DNA of 32,806 nucleotides, taken from NCBI GenBank assembly GCA_044375915.1, contig JBILLU010000012.1, positions 1 through 32,806 on the forward strand, written 5' to 3'. The notes beneath the pieces are model-generated. The model ran no database searches, was not told the DNA's origin, and saw only the letters and a program-made list of their open reading frames with translations. Made by a program: the position numbers and the translations under genes. Source of the stretch: JAFEBO01 sp044375915 (lineage in GTDB: Bacteria; Planctomycetota; Phycisphaerae; Phycisphaerales; UBA1924). Shown here one piece after another: positions 1-7,816 of the stretch; the stretch's first letter is position 1, and each line of letters opens with the position of its first letter.

Positions 1-1
1 C

Positions 2-484
2 GTGGCACGGTCGGCGGACACGGCCCAGGGATACCGCCTGAATCGAAAGACCTTCGTCGCTGGCCGATTCCTCGAGCATTGCTGGCAGCCGGAATGGCGC
101 TTGCGATTGGTCCGCCGCGGGCTGGCCAAGTGGGGCGGCATCGACCCGCACGATCAACTGGAGATGTCCGCCGGCGCGAAGGAAGGCACGCTCGAGGGAA
201 CGCTGCGGCACGATTCATTCGTGTCGTTCGCGGATCACATCGAGCGTCAGGCGCGGTACGCACGGCTGCACGCCGAGGGTCTCTTTGGGCAGGGCAAGCG
301 GAGCGGCTTTGTCGAGATCGCGGTCCAGCCCAGCGCGGCGTTCATCAAGCAGCTGGTCCTGAAATCCGGCTGGCGCGATGGCTGGCGGGGCGTGCTGGCC
401 GCGGCATCAACGGCGGCGGGCACACTGATGAAGCACATCGTGCTGTATGAATTGACGGCGATGCAGCGGGAGAGCGGGCGATAG
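2..484 (+). CDS. Family 2 glycosyltransferase, C-terminal part (5' end outside window)
   Basis: Frame is open from the window edge, so the gene begins upstream and the GTG at position 2 is probably an internal Val codon. The visible 160 residues resemble the C-terminal region of WaaE/KdtX-like family 2 glycosyltransferases, which add sugars to the lipopolysaccharide core. Recognisable features are an HCWQPEWRLRLVRR stretch, an ..DPHDQLEM.. stretch, and a late SGWRDGWRG turn followed by an amphipathic tail that could contact the membrane. The nucleotide-sugar-binding N-terminal domain is not in the window. Its position upstream of skp-lpxD-lpxC fits an envelope role. Substrate cannot be assigned from this fragment. 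Confidence 0.75.
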   Translation: MARSADTAQGYRLNRKTFVAGRFLEHCWQPEWRLRLVRRGLAKWGGIDPHDQLEMSAGAKEGTLEGTLRHDSFVSFADHIERQARYARLHAEGLFGQGKRSGFVEIAVQPSAAFIKQLVLKSGWRDGWRGVLAAASTAAGTLMKHIVLYELTAMQRESGR

Positions 485-488
485 CGGG

Positions 489-794
489 TCAGGCCGCGAT
501 CGACTGTTGGAACTGCAGCCCGAGGCGGTAGCTGGTCGCCAGCCGCTGGCAGCGGACGACGCGGCCGATGCGTCGGGGCTGCATCGGGTCGTCAGGGTAA
601 AGGCTGAATGCGGTGCCGGGCTTGATTTCGAGGTCGGAATAGACACCCAGGCCGCCGGGTCCGACGTCGGCGACGCGGACGCTGGTGAGCATGGGTTCGC
701 GACCGTTGCGTTGGAACACCGCGACGGCGGTGCCACTGATGGGCTCGCGCCCGCCGCGACGGCGATCGAACTTCAGGCTCGGGTTTGCTTCCAT
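489..794 (-). CDS. PilZ-domain protein (putative c-di-GMP binding)
   Basis: A 101-residue protein with the two hallmarks of PilZ domains: an Arg-rich RRRGGR stretch near residues 11-16 (RxxxR type) and a DVGPGGLGV stretch near residues 43-51 (D/NxSxxG type, with Pro in place of Ser). The rest alternates short beta strands, as in the PilZ barrel. In other bacteria PilZ proteins bind cyclic di-GMP and control motility, pili or exopolysaccharide. The ATG at 794 is chosen because the fold starts just after it; the frame stays open upstream to 1121, but that extension is Arg/Pro-rich and looks non-coding. The gene converges tail-to-tail on the glycosyltransferase with 4 bases between them. Confidence 0.72.
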   Translation of the reverse strand: MEANPSLKFDRRRGGREPISGTAVAVFQRNGREPMLTSVRVADVGPGGLGVYSDLEIKPGTAFSLYPDDPMQPRRIGRVVRCQRLATSYRLGLQFQQSIAA

Positions 795-1140
795 ACTCGG
801 CGTATCGGACCGGGCGTGGAGCGACTTTGGTGCAAGGTCGGTCTGAGGGCCCGGGAAAACGGTTGGAAGCCTGACGCAGGGCGGGACTTCCGAACAAAGT
901 CCGTGCATCGATGGGTTCCGGTCGCGGCCCGGGGGATGGGGTCCCCCGGGGGGCCGCGACTTCATAGAATGGCGACGGCACGACCGGTCGGGCCATGGAC
1001 GGCGACGAGTTCGAGAGCGGCGCCGGGGGGGCGGGCGGAACGGAGTTCCGCGGGGATTGGTGGAGATTTCGACCGGTTCCTGACGGGCGGCGTGCCCCGT
1101 CGGCGTCTTGGTTGTGTGCACGCCTCAGGATCCCATTGAC
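795..1140. other. Divergent intergenic region between PilZ gene and skp
   Basis: About 346 bases without a convincing gene. It must hold the promoters for the reverse PilZ gene and the forward skp-lpxD-lpxC group, but I cannot pick clear -35/-10 boxes. The only marked structure is the large hairpin at 921-960. An AGGA about 10 bases before the skp ATG could be a weak ribosome binding site. Confidence 0.5.
921..960. other. Large GC-rich stem-loop
   Basis: GTCGCGGCC at 921-929 pairs with GGCCGCGAC at 952-960, and CGGGGGA at 930-936 pairs with TCCCCCG at 942-948, leaving a three-base bulge and a TGGGG loop. No U-tract follows on either strand, so a classic intrinsic terminator is unlikely. It lies in a divergent promoter region and could be an mRNA leader structure. 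Confidence 0.5.
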
Positions 1141-1833
1141 ATGAAGCTCGATACGAAGATTGCTCGCACGGTCGGCCTGGTTGCCTCCTCCCGCGCGTTG
1201 GGTACGGCCGTTCTGGTGGGTGTGGCGGCCTTCGCCGCGACCGCCGGAACTCGCTATGTCACGGCTCACACCAACGCCGTCGCGGACGCTCCGCGGGTGG
1301 CGGTGGTCAACATTGAGGAAGTGCTCAACGGGCTGGACTACCTGAAGCTCGAACAGGGCAAGCTGAAGAACAAGGCCGACGAGCGTCAGAAGGAACTGAC
1401 GGTGCTCGCGAACGAGCTCGACGAGTTGCAGAAGAAGCTGGACCTCCTGCCGCTGGAAGACAAGAAGCGTCGCGAGCAGGCGGGGTCGCTGGTCGAGAAG
1501 AGCGCGACCGCCCAGGCAAAGACCAACGCCTATCAGCAGATCATCAACATCGAGAAGGGCGACCTGTTCAAGGACGCACACAAGATGGTCGCCGACGCGT
1601 GCGCCGACTACGCCCAGAAGAACGGCTTCGATCTGGTCATTGTCGATGACCGCGCGATCCGGTTCGACAGCAACATGAGCTCGGACCAGGTGAGCATGGT
1701 GATCGCCCAGAAGCGGGTGATGTACGCCGCCGACTCGATCGACATCACCAAGGCGATCCTGACGAAGATGAACAACGAGTTCGCAGCGGGCGGCAAGCCG
1801 GCGGCGGCTCCGGCTTCCAAGAAGAAGCCCTGA
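1141..1833 (+). CDS. skp: OmpH/Skp-family periplasmic chaperone
   Basis: A 230-residue protein with an uncleaved-looking or long N-terminal hydrophobic segment (about residues 18-36), then the OmpH/Skp strand RVAVVNIEEVLNG (about 52-64), a charged coiled-coil arm (about 68-150) and a C-terminal return strand GFDLVIVDDRAIRF. This is the Skp fold: a trimer with long helical arms that holds unfolded outer-membrane proteins in the periplasm. Skp next to lpxD is the common arrangement in Gram-negative bacteria, which supports both calls. The C-terminus adds a short Ala/Lys tail. ATG 1141 is preferred over an upstream in-frame start at 1108 because it directly precedes the signal-like segment. Confidence 0.82.
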   Translation: MKLDTKIARTVGLVASSRALGTAVLVGVAAFAATAGTRYVTAHTNAVADAPRVAVVNIEEVLNGLDYLKLEQGKLKNKADERQKELTVLANELDELQKKLDLLPLEDKKRREQAGSLVEKSATAQAKTNAYQQIINIEKGDLFKDAHKMVADACADYAQKNGFDLVIVDDRAIRFDSNMSSDQVSMVIAQKRVMYAADSIDITKAILTKMNNEFAAGGKPAAAPASKKKP

Positions 1834-1852
1834 TCGATCGCACTCATCACGC

Positions 1853-1876
1853 GCCGGCGCGAGCCATCGCGCCGGC
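1853..1876. other. Stem-loop downstream of skp
   Basis: A perfect 9-bp stem, GCCGGCGCG (1853-1861) with CGCGCCGGC (1868-1876), closes a six-base loop 19 bases after the skp stop codon. There is no T-run, so it could be an attenuating or mRNA-stabilising hairpin rather than a full terminator. Confidence 0.45.
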
Positions 1877-1895
1877 ACGATTCAGCGTCGTTCAC

Positions 1896-2023
1896 CACGG
1901 AGGCACAGGCACGCAGACAAGAGGTTGGGAGGCAAGTGGGATCAGGAGTATCTCCTGCGGCCCGTGCTGAGCCAGCCTGATTGCTCGAGTTTCTCCGCTG
2001 CGTTTCCTTGTGTCTCGGTTGCA
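1896..2023. repeat. Inverted pair of degenerate 8-bp repeats (skp-lpxD gap)
   Basis: Left arm reads as 8-base units CACGGAGG, CACAGGCA, CGCAGACA (1896-1919). Right arm (1992-2023) reads TCTCCGCT, GCGTTTCC, TTGTGTCT and is roughly the reverse complement, sharing CTGCGT and TGTG cores. The arms are about 70 bases apart. This gap between skp and lpxD has no other recognisable content. Confidence 0.5.
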
Positions 2024-2041
2024 TTGAGTCTTTCGAATCCC

Positions 2042-3142
2042 ATGACCCTCACCATGACCCAGACCGACTCGATTTCCGAAGCCAAGCCCGGTGCGGCAAA
2101 CAGCGCGGCGATGACCTCCGGTTCGCTCGCCGCGTTGCTCGGTGGTGAGTTGGTCGGCGCGGCGGATATCGCCGTGCGCGGCGTGGCGGGCATCGATCAC
2201 GCCACCGCCGGCGACGTGACCTTCATCCGCAGCGCCAAGTACGCGGCCCTGTGGGCCAAGAGCCACGCCTCGGTCGCGGTGCTCGTCCGTGGCGTCGATG
2301 TGCCGCCCACCGGCGATGGTCGCGCCATCGTCATCGTCACCAACGCCGATGACGCCCAGTTGAAGATCCTGTCCGCGCTCGCGCCCGCGAAGGCCGCTCC
2401 CGCCCGCGGCGTCGACCCGAGCGCCAAGGTCGATCCGACGGCAAGCATCGACCCCACCGCGAGCATCGGTCCCATGTGCACCATCGGACCGGGCGCCAAG
2501 ATCGGGGCCCGCAGCGTGCTCGTCCACGGCGTCTATGTCGGGGCCGAGGCGAGTATCGGCACCGACACCGTGCTCGGCCCCAGCGTCTCGCTGCTGGATC
2601 GCTGCGTCATCGGCAACCACTGCAACGTCGCCGCGTCGGTCGTGATCGGTGCCGACGGCTTTGGCTACACCATGCAGCCGCACCCCAGCGGCCGCGGCCG
2701 GTACCTCGTGCACATTCCGCACCTGGGGAACGTCGTCATCGGCGATCACGTCGACATCGGCAGCGGCACCTGCATCGACCGCGCCAAGTTCGGCTCGACC
2801 AGCATCGGCAGCGGGACCAAGATCGACAATCTCGTCCAGATCGGGCACAACTGCCGCATCGGGCAGTCGTGCATCATCTGCGGCCAGGTCGGGCTCTCGG
2901 GCTCGGTGACGCTGGGCAACGGCGTGATGCTCGCGGGCAAAGTGGGCGTCGCCGACAACATCACCATCGGCAACATGGCTCGCGTCGGCGCCAACGGCGG
3001 CGTGATGAACGACATCCCCGCTGGCGAGACCTGGCTCGGCGCCCCCGCGATGCCCGCCAAGGAAGCCGCTCGCAACCTCGCGCTCTTCCGCCGCCTGTCG
3101 TCGGTGCTGAAGAAACTGAAGATCGGCGACCTGTCGCATTGA
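2042..3142 (+). CDS. lpxD: UDP-3-O-acyl-glucosamine N-acyltransferase
   Basis: Third step of lipid A synthesis: transfers a hydroxyacyl chain from acyl-carrier protein to the 2-amino group of UDP-3-O-acylglucosamine. The 366-residue protein has an N-terminal uridine-binding-type domain (about 24-120), a left-handed beta helix of hexapeptide repeats (about 123-320; many [IV]G.x.. turns) and a C-terminal helix (about 335-360). Diagnostic blocks are VIGADGFGY, HIPHLGNVVIGD, IDNLVQIGHN with the expected catalytic His at 269, and ETWLGAPAMPAKE. Start ATG 2042 places about 23 extra residues before the fold; ATG 2054 is an alternative. No ribosome binding site is obvious. Next gene is lpxC, 37 bases on. 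Confidence 0.93.
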   Translation: MTLTMTQTDSISEAKPGAANSAAMTSGSLAALLGGELVGAADIAVRGVAGIDHATAGDVTFIRSAKYAALWAKSHASVAVLVRGVDVPPTGDGRAIVIVTNADDAQLKILSALAPAKAAPARGVDPSAKVDPTASIDPTASIGPMCTIGPGAKIGARSVLVHGVYVGAEASIGTDTVLGPSVSLLDRCVIGNHCNVAASVVIGADGFGYTMQPHPSGRGRYLVHIPHLGNVVIGDHVDIGSGTCIDRAKFGSTSIGSGTKIDNLVQIGHNCRIGQSCIICGQVGLSGSVTLGNGVMLAGKVGVADNITIGNMARVGANGGVMNDIPAGETWLGAPAMPAKEAARNLALFRRLSSVLKKLKIGDLSH

Positions 3143-3179
3143 GGCCTGCCGCGTGGTGGGTGGTGGGGTACGCCCGCAC

Positions 3180-4121
3180 ATGAAGCAATCTGGATTCATC
3201 GCAGGACGCGGGCTGTTCACGGGGCGCGAGGCGTCGATCGCGTTCGGCCCGGGCGATGGGCTCGCGTTCGTCGTGGCCGGGCGGCAGATCGCCGCACACG
3301 TGCAACAGGTTGTCCCCGCCAACGGCCCGCTCGGCGGGCGCAGCACCAACATCCAGCACGCCAGCGCGTCGGCTCTGACGGTCGAGCACGCGATGTCGGC
3401 GCTCGCGGGGCTGAACATCTGGGACGCATCCGTGACGCTCCGCGCCGTCGACGATGCCGGAGCAGAATCAATCGAGGTCCCGATCCTCGACGGCTCCGCG
3501 CTCGACTTCGTGCGCGCGATCGACGCAGCCGGACTCGTGTGTGCATCCACAGACGCCGAGGCTGACGAGTCTTCGAGCAAGCCTCGGATCGATCGCGCCG
3601 AACGCGGAAAGGCAGAACCGACCCCCCCGCCCCGTCCCTCCCCCCACCATGGGAGGGGGAGTACGCGTCTCGTGCGCCCGATCCGCGTCGAAGATCCCAA
3701 GACCGGCGCGTTCATCGAGGCGCGGCCCAGCGAGAGCTTGCGGTATCGCTACGAGTTGTCATACCCGCCGGGGTCGGGGATCGGCGAGCAGAGCGCCGAG
3801 TGGAGCGGCGACGCGCGGGACTATCGAACCAACATCGCCCCCGCGCGGACGTTCTGCCTCGAGCGCGAGGCCCAGGCGATGAAGGCCGCGGGGTTGTTCA
3901 CGCACCTGACGCCGCGGGACATGCTGGTCATCGCACCCGATGGGCGACCCATCGACAACAAGCTGCGGTTCAACAACGAACCCGCGCGGCACAAAATCCT
4001 GGACCTGATCGGCGACCTCGCGCTGCTCGGCGGCCGCCTGATCGCCGACGTGCGGGCGGTCCGCTCCGGGCACGCGCTGACGCACGAGTTGTGTCGTCGG
4101 GTGATGATGGAAGTGGGCTGA
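3180..4121 (+). CDS. lpxC: UDP-3-O-acyl-N-acetylglucosamine deacetylase with an extra internal segment
   Basis: Zinc deacetylase for the committed step of lipid A synthesis. The 313 residues contain the key blocks: LTVEH (E69 base, H70 zinc ligand), HKILDLIGDL (H271 and D275 zinc ligands) and SGHALTHEL (H298, catalytic). The two-domain duplication is intact. Odd point: between ILDGSALDFVRAIDAAGL and RVED there are about 49 residues where E. coli LpxC has about 16, so roughly 33 residues are extra (about 121-160). The extra part is low-complexity (EPTPPPRPSPHHGRG) and contains a near-perfect DNA palindrome at 3638-3661. The frame is unbroken and all catalytic residues are present, so the enzyme is probably active. 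ATG 3180 is chosen as it starts at the fold. Confidence 0.93.
   Translation: MKQSGFIAGRGLFTGREASIAFGPGDGLAFVVAGRQIAAHVQQVVPANGPLGGRSTNIQHASASALTVEHAMSALAGLNIWDASVTLRAVDDAGAESIEVPILDGSALDFVRAIDAAGLVCASTDAEADESSSKPRIDRAERGKAEPTPPPRPSPHHGRGSTRLVRPIRVEDPKTGAFIEARPSESLRYRYELSYPPGSGIGEQSAEWSGDARDYRTNIAPARTFCLEREAQAMKAAGLFTHLTPRDMLVIAPDGRPIDNKLRFNNEPARHKILDLIGDLALLGGRLIADVRAVRSGHALTHELCRRVMMEVG
3638..3661. repeat. 24-bp near-palindrome inside lpxC
   Basis: Ten of twelve base pairs match about a CCATGG centre, with CTCCCCC on the left and GGGGGAG on the right. It lies in frame in the extra segment of LpxC. The C-rich/G-rich arms resemble the CTCTCCCC...GGGGAGAG palindromes at 5783-5804 and 15054-15075. 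Confidence 0.65.
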
Positions 4122-4128
4122 GGAAATA

Positions 4129-4228
4129 GCCAAAGAGCCAAACGGCCAAAGACCCGATACCGTGTGCATCGATTTGGCCATTTGGCCATTTGGCCATTTG
4201 GCTCTTTGGACCTTTGGCTCTTTGAGTC
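4129..4228. repeat. Inverted array of 8-bp TTTGGCCA-type repeats
   Basis: Left arm: three units GCCAAAGA, GCCAAACG, GCCAAAGA (4129-4152). Right arm: seven units at exact 8-base spacing (4173-4228): TTTGGCCA three times, then TTTGGCTC, TTTGGACC, TTTGGCTC, TTTGAGTC. The two arms are reverse complements with a 20-base loop. The array starts 8 bases after the lpxC stop and ends just before the next gene's ATG, filling the whole intercistronic gap. A related copy is at 14413-14510. Confidence 0.85.
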
Positions 4229-4233
4229 CCCCC

Positions 4234-5751
4234 ATGCTCGATCCCTTCGCTCCCGCCGCCGCCAACGACTCCCGCTCCGCCGATCCCGGCTCGCCCCTGC
4301 GGGCGTGGGTCTGCGGCATTATCGCGCTGGTGTGCATTCTCACCGTCATGTTCCTGAACCAGACCGAAGCGACGCCCAGCGCGTCGTCCTCGGCGGCGAA
4401 GGCCGTCGCGACGACGGGAACGTTGGACCCTTCCGACCCGTTCATCATGTCCGCGAAGGTCATCACCAAGCTCGCGTACGACCTCGGCGCGACCGATGAA
4501 GGCACGCGGAAGATGCTGCTCGCGCAGATGGACAGCCCGTACGCGGATCGCAAGCCCGGCTCCGCGGAGCAGGTCCGCCGCGCGATCGTGACCGCCGAGA
4601 TCATGGGCGATTCGGGACCTGCCGAGGCCGAGAAGACCTTTTCGGAGCTGGAAAAGGAGTTCGCCGATCGAGCCGACCGCGAAGCCCGCGGGCTTGAGCC
4701 GGAAGAGAAGCAGGAGATCGAGGAGATTTCCGCCGACATCGCCGCGCTGCGAGCGATCTACTCCGGCGGCACACTCGACGACGCAACCACGACGCGGCTT
4801 GTCGATCGCCACGGCTGGTTCGCCAAGGTCGCGATGACGCACGGCAAGCCCAACTCCGATCCGGTTCGCGCCGATCTGCTCGGCGGCGGGCTGGTGCTCT
4901 TCTCCCTGATGATGGGTTTTCTGTTCCTGATGCTTGGCGGCATCCTCGCCGGCTTTGGCTGCTTCGTCGTCGCCATCGTGCTCTTCGCCACCGGTCGCAT
5001 GAAGCCGCGGTTCGTCAAGCCCGCCCCCGGTGGCTCGTTCGGCTGGGAGCTCTTGGCCGGGTTCACGTTCACGTTCCTCGCGTTCAAACTGACGACATGG
5101 GTCGTGGTGCTGCTCACCAGCAGCGCCGGCATGCCGCCGGCGTGGCTGCCGACGTTTGTGCTCCTGGGGCAGTGGCTGGTCGCGCTCGCGGTGTTCACAC
5201 CGATCCTGTTCGGCGTGACCTTCACGCAGTGGTGCCGGCTGTCGGGGTGGACGGCACCGCGGGGTGTGCTGCGGGAGCTCGCGGCGGGTGTCTTTGGCTA
5301 TCTCGCGGGCTTGCCGCTGGTGCTGGGCGCGCTGGTGATGTCGCTCGTACTTGACGCCGTGTACCGCTCGGCGACAAGCCAGGGTCCGCGGGATCAGACC
5401 AACCCGATCATGGAACTCGCCAGCCGCGCCGACGCGTTCACGCTCATCCTGCTCTTCACCCTCGCGACCATCTGGGCCCCGCTGGTGGAAGAAACCGTCT
5501 TCCGCGGCGGGATGTACCGCGCCGTCCGCACCCGCCTCCACGCCGTGCTCGCCGGAATCGTCTCCGCCATCGCCTTCGGCGTGATGCACGGCTACCCGTT
5601 CCTGCTGCTGGGCCCGGTCATGGCCATCGGCCTCACCTTCGCCCTCATGCGCGAATGGCGCGACAGCATCATCGGCCCGGCGTTCGGGCACTTCCTGAAC
5701 AACGCGACGGTGCTGGGGCTGCTGCTGGTGGTGATGGCACTGGCGAAGTAA
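4234..5751 (+). CDS. CPBP-family intramembrane metalloprotease
   Basis: A 505-residue membrane protein whose C-terminal third carries the CPBP (Abi/CAAX protease and bacteriocin-processing) motifs: VEETVFRG (E419, E420, R424), FGVMHG (H452) and HFLNNA (H486, N490). The N-terminus has one membrane segment (about 25-41), then a soluble charged stretch (about 60-210) containing a likely coiled coil, then a cluster of membrane helices from about 213 to the end. The soluble insert is not part of the usual CPBP domain. Substrate unknown; family members cleave prenylated or leader-bearing peptides in the membrane. ATG 4234 follows the repeat array directly and has no Shine-Dalgarno; earlier codons in frame are repeat-encoded. 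Confidence 0.85.
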   Translation: MLDPFAPAAANDSRSADPGSPLRAWVCGIIALVCILTVMFLNQTEATPSASSSAAKAVATTGTLDPSDPFIMSAKVITKLAYDLGATDEGTRKMLLAQMDSPYADRKPGSAEQVRRAIVTAEIMGDSGPAEAEKTFSELEKEFADRADREARGLEPEEKQEIEEISADIAALRAIYSGGTLDDATTTRLVDRHGWFAKVAMTHGKPNSDPVRADLLGGGLVLFSLMMGFLFLMLGGILAGFGCFVVAIVLFATGRMKPRFVKPAPGGSFGWELLAGFTFTFLAFKLTTWVVVLLTSSAGMPPAWLPTFVLLGQWLVALAVFTPILFGVTFTQWCRLSGWTAPRGVLRELAAGVFGYLAGLPLVLGALVMSLVLDAVYRSATSQGPRDQTNPIMELASRADAFTLILLFTLATIWAPLVEETVFRGGMYRAVRTRLHAVLAGIVSAIAFGVMHGYPFLLLGPVMAIGLTFALMREWRDSIIGPAFGHFLNNATVLGLLLVVMALAK

Positions 5752-5778
5752 GGGCGCGTTCAGCGGAGCATTAGCGTG

Positions 5779-5954
5779 CCTCCTCTCCCCGCATGCGGGG
5801 AGAGGACGACTTGAGGCGACGCCTCAAGTCAGGTGAGGGGACTTCGGGTACCTGAACTCTGTGACGCCCGATCCCGAATCACCCTTCCCCAGTCTCGCCC
5901 CCCACCCGCGCGCTCGACCAGCCCTCCCCGCTTCGCGGGGCGGGATAGCGCGGA
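5779..5954. repeat. Composite hairpin repeat, copy 1
   Basis: The 77-base core (5779-5855) matches 15050-15126 at 75 of 77 positions. It contains a perfect palindrome CTCTCCCC/GCATGC/GGGGAGAG (5783-5804) and a 10-bp stem GACTTGAGGC/GCCTCAAGTC with a 3-base loop (5808-5830). After about 57 variable bases comes a second shared block (5913-5954) with hairpin CCCCGC-TTC-GCGGGG. It sits between two convergent genes and contains no gene. Confidence 0.9.
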
Positions 5955-5974
5955 TCGGCAGGATGTGGGATCTC

Positions 5975-7783
5975 TCAGCCCTTTGTCTTCTTCACCGGCG
6001 TCACGCTCTGCGTCGCCACATGATCCAGGGCCCGGATCGTCGCGCCGGCCTTGTCGAGTAGATCACGCAGCGTCTCCGCGGCGGCGATCGACTGCTGCAA
6101 GAGTGGCTCGGCCAACGCCGCGGGCTTGGCGTCGGGGCCGAACTTGGCGCCAAGGTCAGCGGCGAGCCGCTCGGCGTTCTCGTTCAGCCGGACCAGGTGT
6201 TCGCCCAGCCGCGTCGTGTACTCATGGAACGCCTGCGCGTCGGCACGCAACTGGTCGATGCGGCCTTCGACCGTCCGCTCGATCTCCTTCGCGGCGTTCT
6301 TGCTGTCGGTGACGGCCTTCTCGAGCCCATCGGTCTGCTTGAGCAACAGGTCGATCTTGTCGGCACCTTCGAGAATGGCCCGATCGATGCCGCGGCGGGC
6401 GACCTCGACCTGCTGCTCGAGCGCCGCGAACTCGCCGGCCTTGGCGATCATGCGGTCGTGGATGCGCGACGCCTGCTCGACCATCGTGCCCAGGCCCGGG
6501 TAGTTCGTCGCCTCGCCCGGGGGCAGGCCGAGTTTCACCGCATCCTGCGGACCGAGCAGCGTCGCGGCGGCGCGGCAGAGCTGTTCGAGCCGCTGCATGC
6601 CCGGGCCGCTGGCGACCTCGACTTCCACGCGGGCGCGGCGGATGCGTTTGTCGAGCTCGCGGACGTCGTGGTCCACCTGCTCGTGCAGCGGAGCCAGCCG
6701 CTCCTCCATGCCGTTGAGCATGTCGTCGAGCTTCTGCTGGATCTGGCGTTCGCGGTCGAGGATGGCGCTCTCGCGGGCGGCGGCGTCGGCCTGGCGCTGC
6801 TCGCCGCGGCGTTCGATCTCGTTCGCCAGTTCGCGCAGCTCGTCGAGCTTCACCCGCATCTGCCGCTCGGCTTCTTCGATCTGCGTGGCGCCCTCGCGCT
6901 GCTGCGTCTCCAAGGCACGCCGGTTCTCGTCGGCGATCGATTCGCTGGTCCGGCGAGCCTCGTCGAGTTTGGTCTCGATCGACGCCTGCAGGTCGATGAC
7001 GCGGCGCTGGTGATCGACGACGGCGTCGAGCGCCGCACGCTCGCGGGCCTCGATCGACTGCATCGCCGCCGATTCGGACTTGGACAGCCGCTCGAACAGC
7101 TCGGCGTGCAGGCTGGTGAGCGTGTCCGCCGCGGCTTTCTCGCGGGTCTCGATGCGGGCGAGCGTGGCGTCGTGGGCGGCCTGCAGGTCGCCGAGTCGGG
7201 CGGCGACGAACGCCTCGAACTCCTCGCTGGCGCGGGTGATGTCGTTCTGCCGCGACTCCAGTCGCGTAATCGTGCGTTCGACCGCCTGGCGGCACAGGGT
7301 CTCGACCTCGTCGGCCTTGGCGCTCACCAGACCCTGCAGTTTCTGGCGGATCTGCTCGGCGAGCTGCTCGGGGTCCGCGGTGAGTTTCGTGACGTCCTGG
7401 GCCACCTGCTCGGCGCGGCTGACGCGCGATTCGAGCGAGGGGATCACCTTCACCGCCGCTTCGAGCCGCGTCTGCAGGTCGCGGGAGACGGTCTGCACAC
7501 CCTCGCGGAGCGACTTGATCTCGGTGCTGGTGGTCTCGAGCGTGCGACCGTGCCCGCTGGCCTCGCGGATCAACGCCTGCAACGTGGTCGAGTATTCCTC
7601 GAACGTGCGCTTATCGACGACCCGCGGCGAGAGGAAAATGTCGGCGACAGCGCTCTCGGGACCGGGCAGCGGCTTGCGCGCAGCAGTGCCGAACCCACTT
7701 CCAAGCGCGGTCCCCGCGACATTGGTGGCCGGAGCCTGAGACATCGCGGAAGTATCGGCGGCGGCCGCGCGCCGGCTCGACAT
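5975..7783 (-). CDS. Long cytoplasmic coiled-coil protein of unknown function
   Basis: A 602-residue protein with no membrane segment or signal peptide. From about residue 55 to the C-terminus it is almost entirely charged heptad-like helix (many E/K/R/Q with A and L at core positions), broken by a Gly/Pro hinge near 425-440 (LGLPPGEATNYPGLGTM). The N-terminal 50 residues are Ala-rich and probably disordered. It looks like a structural or scaffold protein (filament, polar or chromosome-associated), but no known family is recognised. ATG 7783 is taken; ATG 7744 is also possible and neither has a clear ribosome binding site. It diverges from the cytochrome/beta-propeller gene. Confidence 0.7.
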   Translation of the reverse strand: MSSRRAAAADTSAMSQAPATNVAGTALGSGFGTAARKPLPGPESAVADIFLSPRVVDKRTFEEYSTTLQALIREASGHGRTLETTSTEIKSLREGVQTVSRDLQTRLEAAVKVIPSLESRVSRAEQVAQDVTKLTADPEQLAEQIRQKLQGLVSAKADEVETLCRQAVERTITRLESRQNDITRASEEFEAFVAARLGDLQAAHDATLARIETREKAAADTLTSLHAELFERLSKSESAAMQSIEARERAALDAVVDHQRRVIDLQASIETKLDEARRTSESIADENRRALETQQREGATQIEEAERQMRVKLDELRELANEIERRGEQRQADAAARESAILDRERQIQQKLDDMLNGMEERLAPLHEQVDHDVRELDKRIRRARVEVEVASGPGMQRLEQLCRAAATLLGPQDAVKLGLPPGEATNYPGLGTMVEQASRIHDRMIAKAGEFAALEQQVEVARRGIDRAILEGADKIDLLLKQTDGLEKAVTDSKNAAKEIERTVEGRIDQLRADAQAFHEYTTRLGEHLVRLNENAERLAADLGAKFGPDAKPAALAEPLLQQSIAAAETLRDLLDKAGATIRALDHVATQSVTPVKKTKG

Positions 7784-7816
7784 TTTCGGACGTTGGTCGG
7801 AACCCCCGACTCCCGG

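Noticed and set aside
795..1121. N-terminal extension of the PilZ protein
   Set aside because: The extra 109 residues are Arg/Pro-rich with no fold, and ATG 794 starts directly before the PilZ motifs.
2030..2041. TTCGAATCC resembling a tRNA T-loop just before lpxD
   Set aside because: No matching T-stem, anticodon arm or acceptor stem is found around it.
5833..6312. Open frame across the composite repeat at the 3' end of the coiled-coil gene
   Set aside because: Arg/Ser/Pro-rich, and half of it is repeat DNA or antisense sequence.
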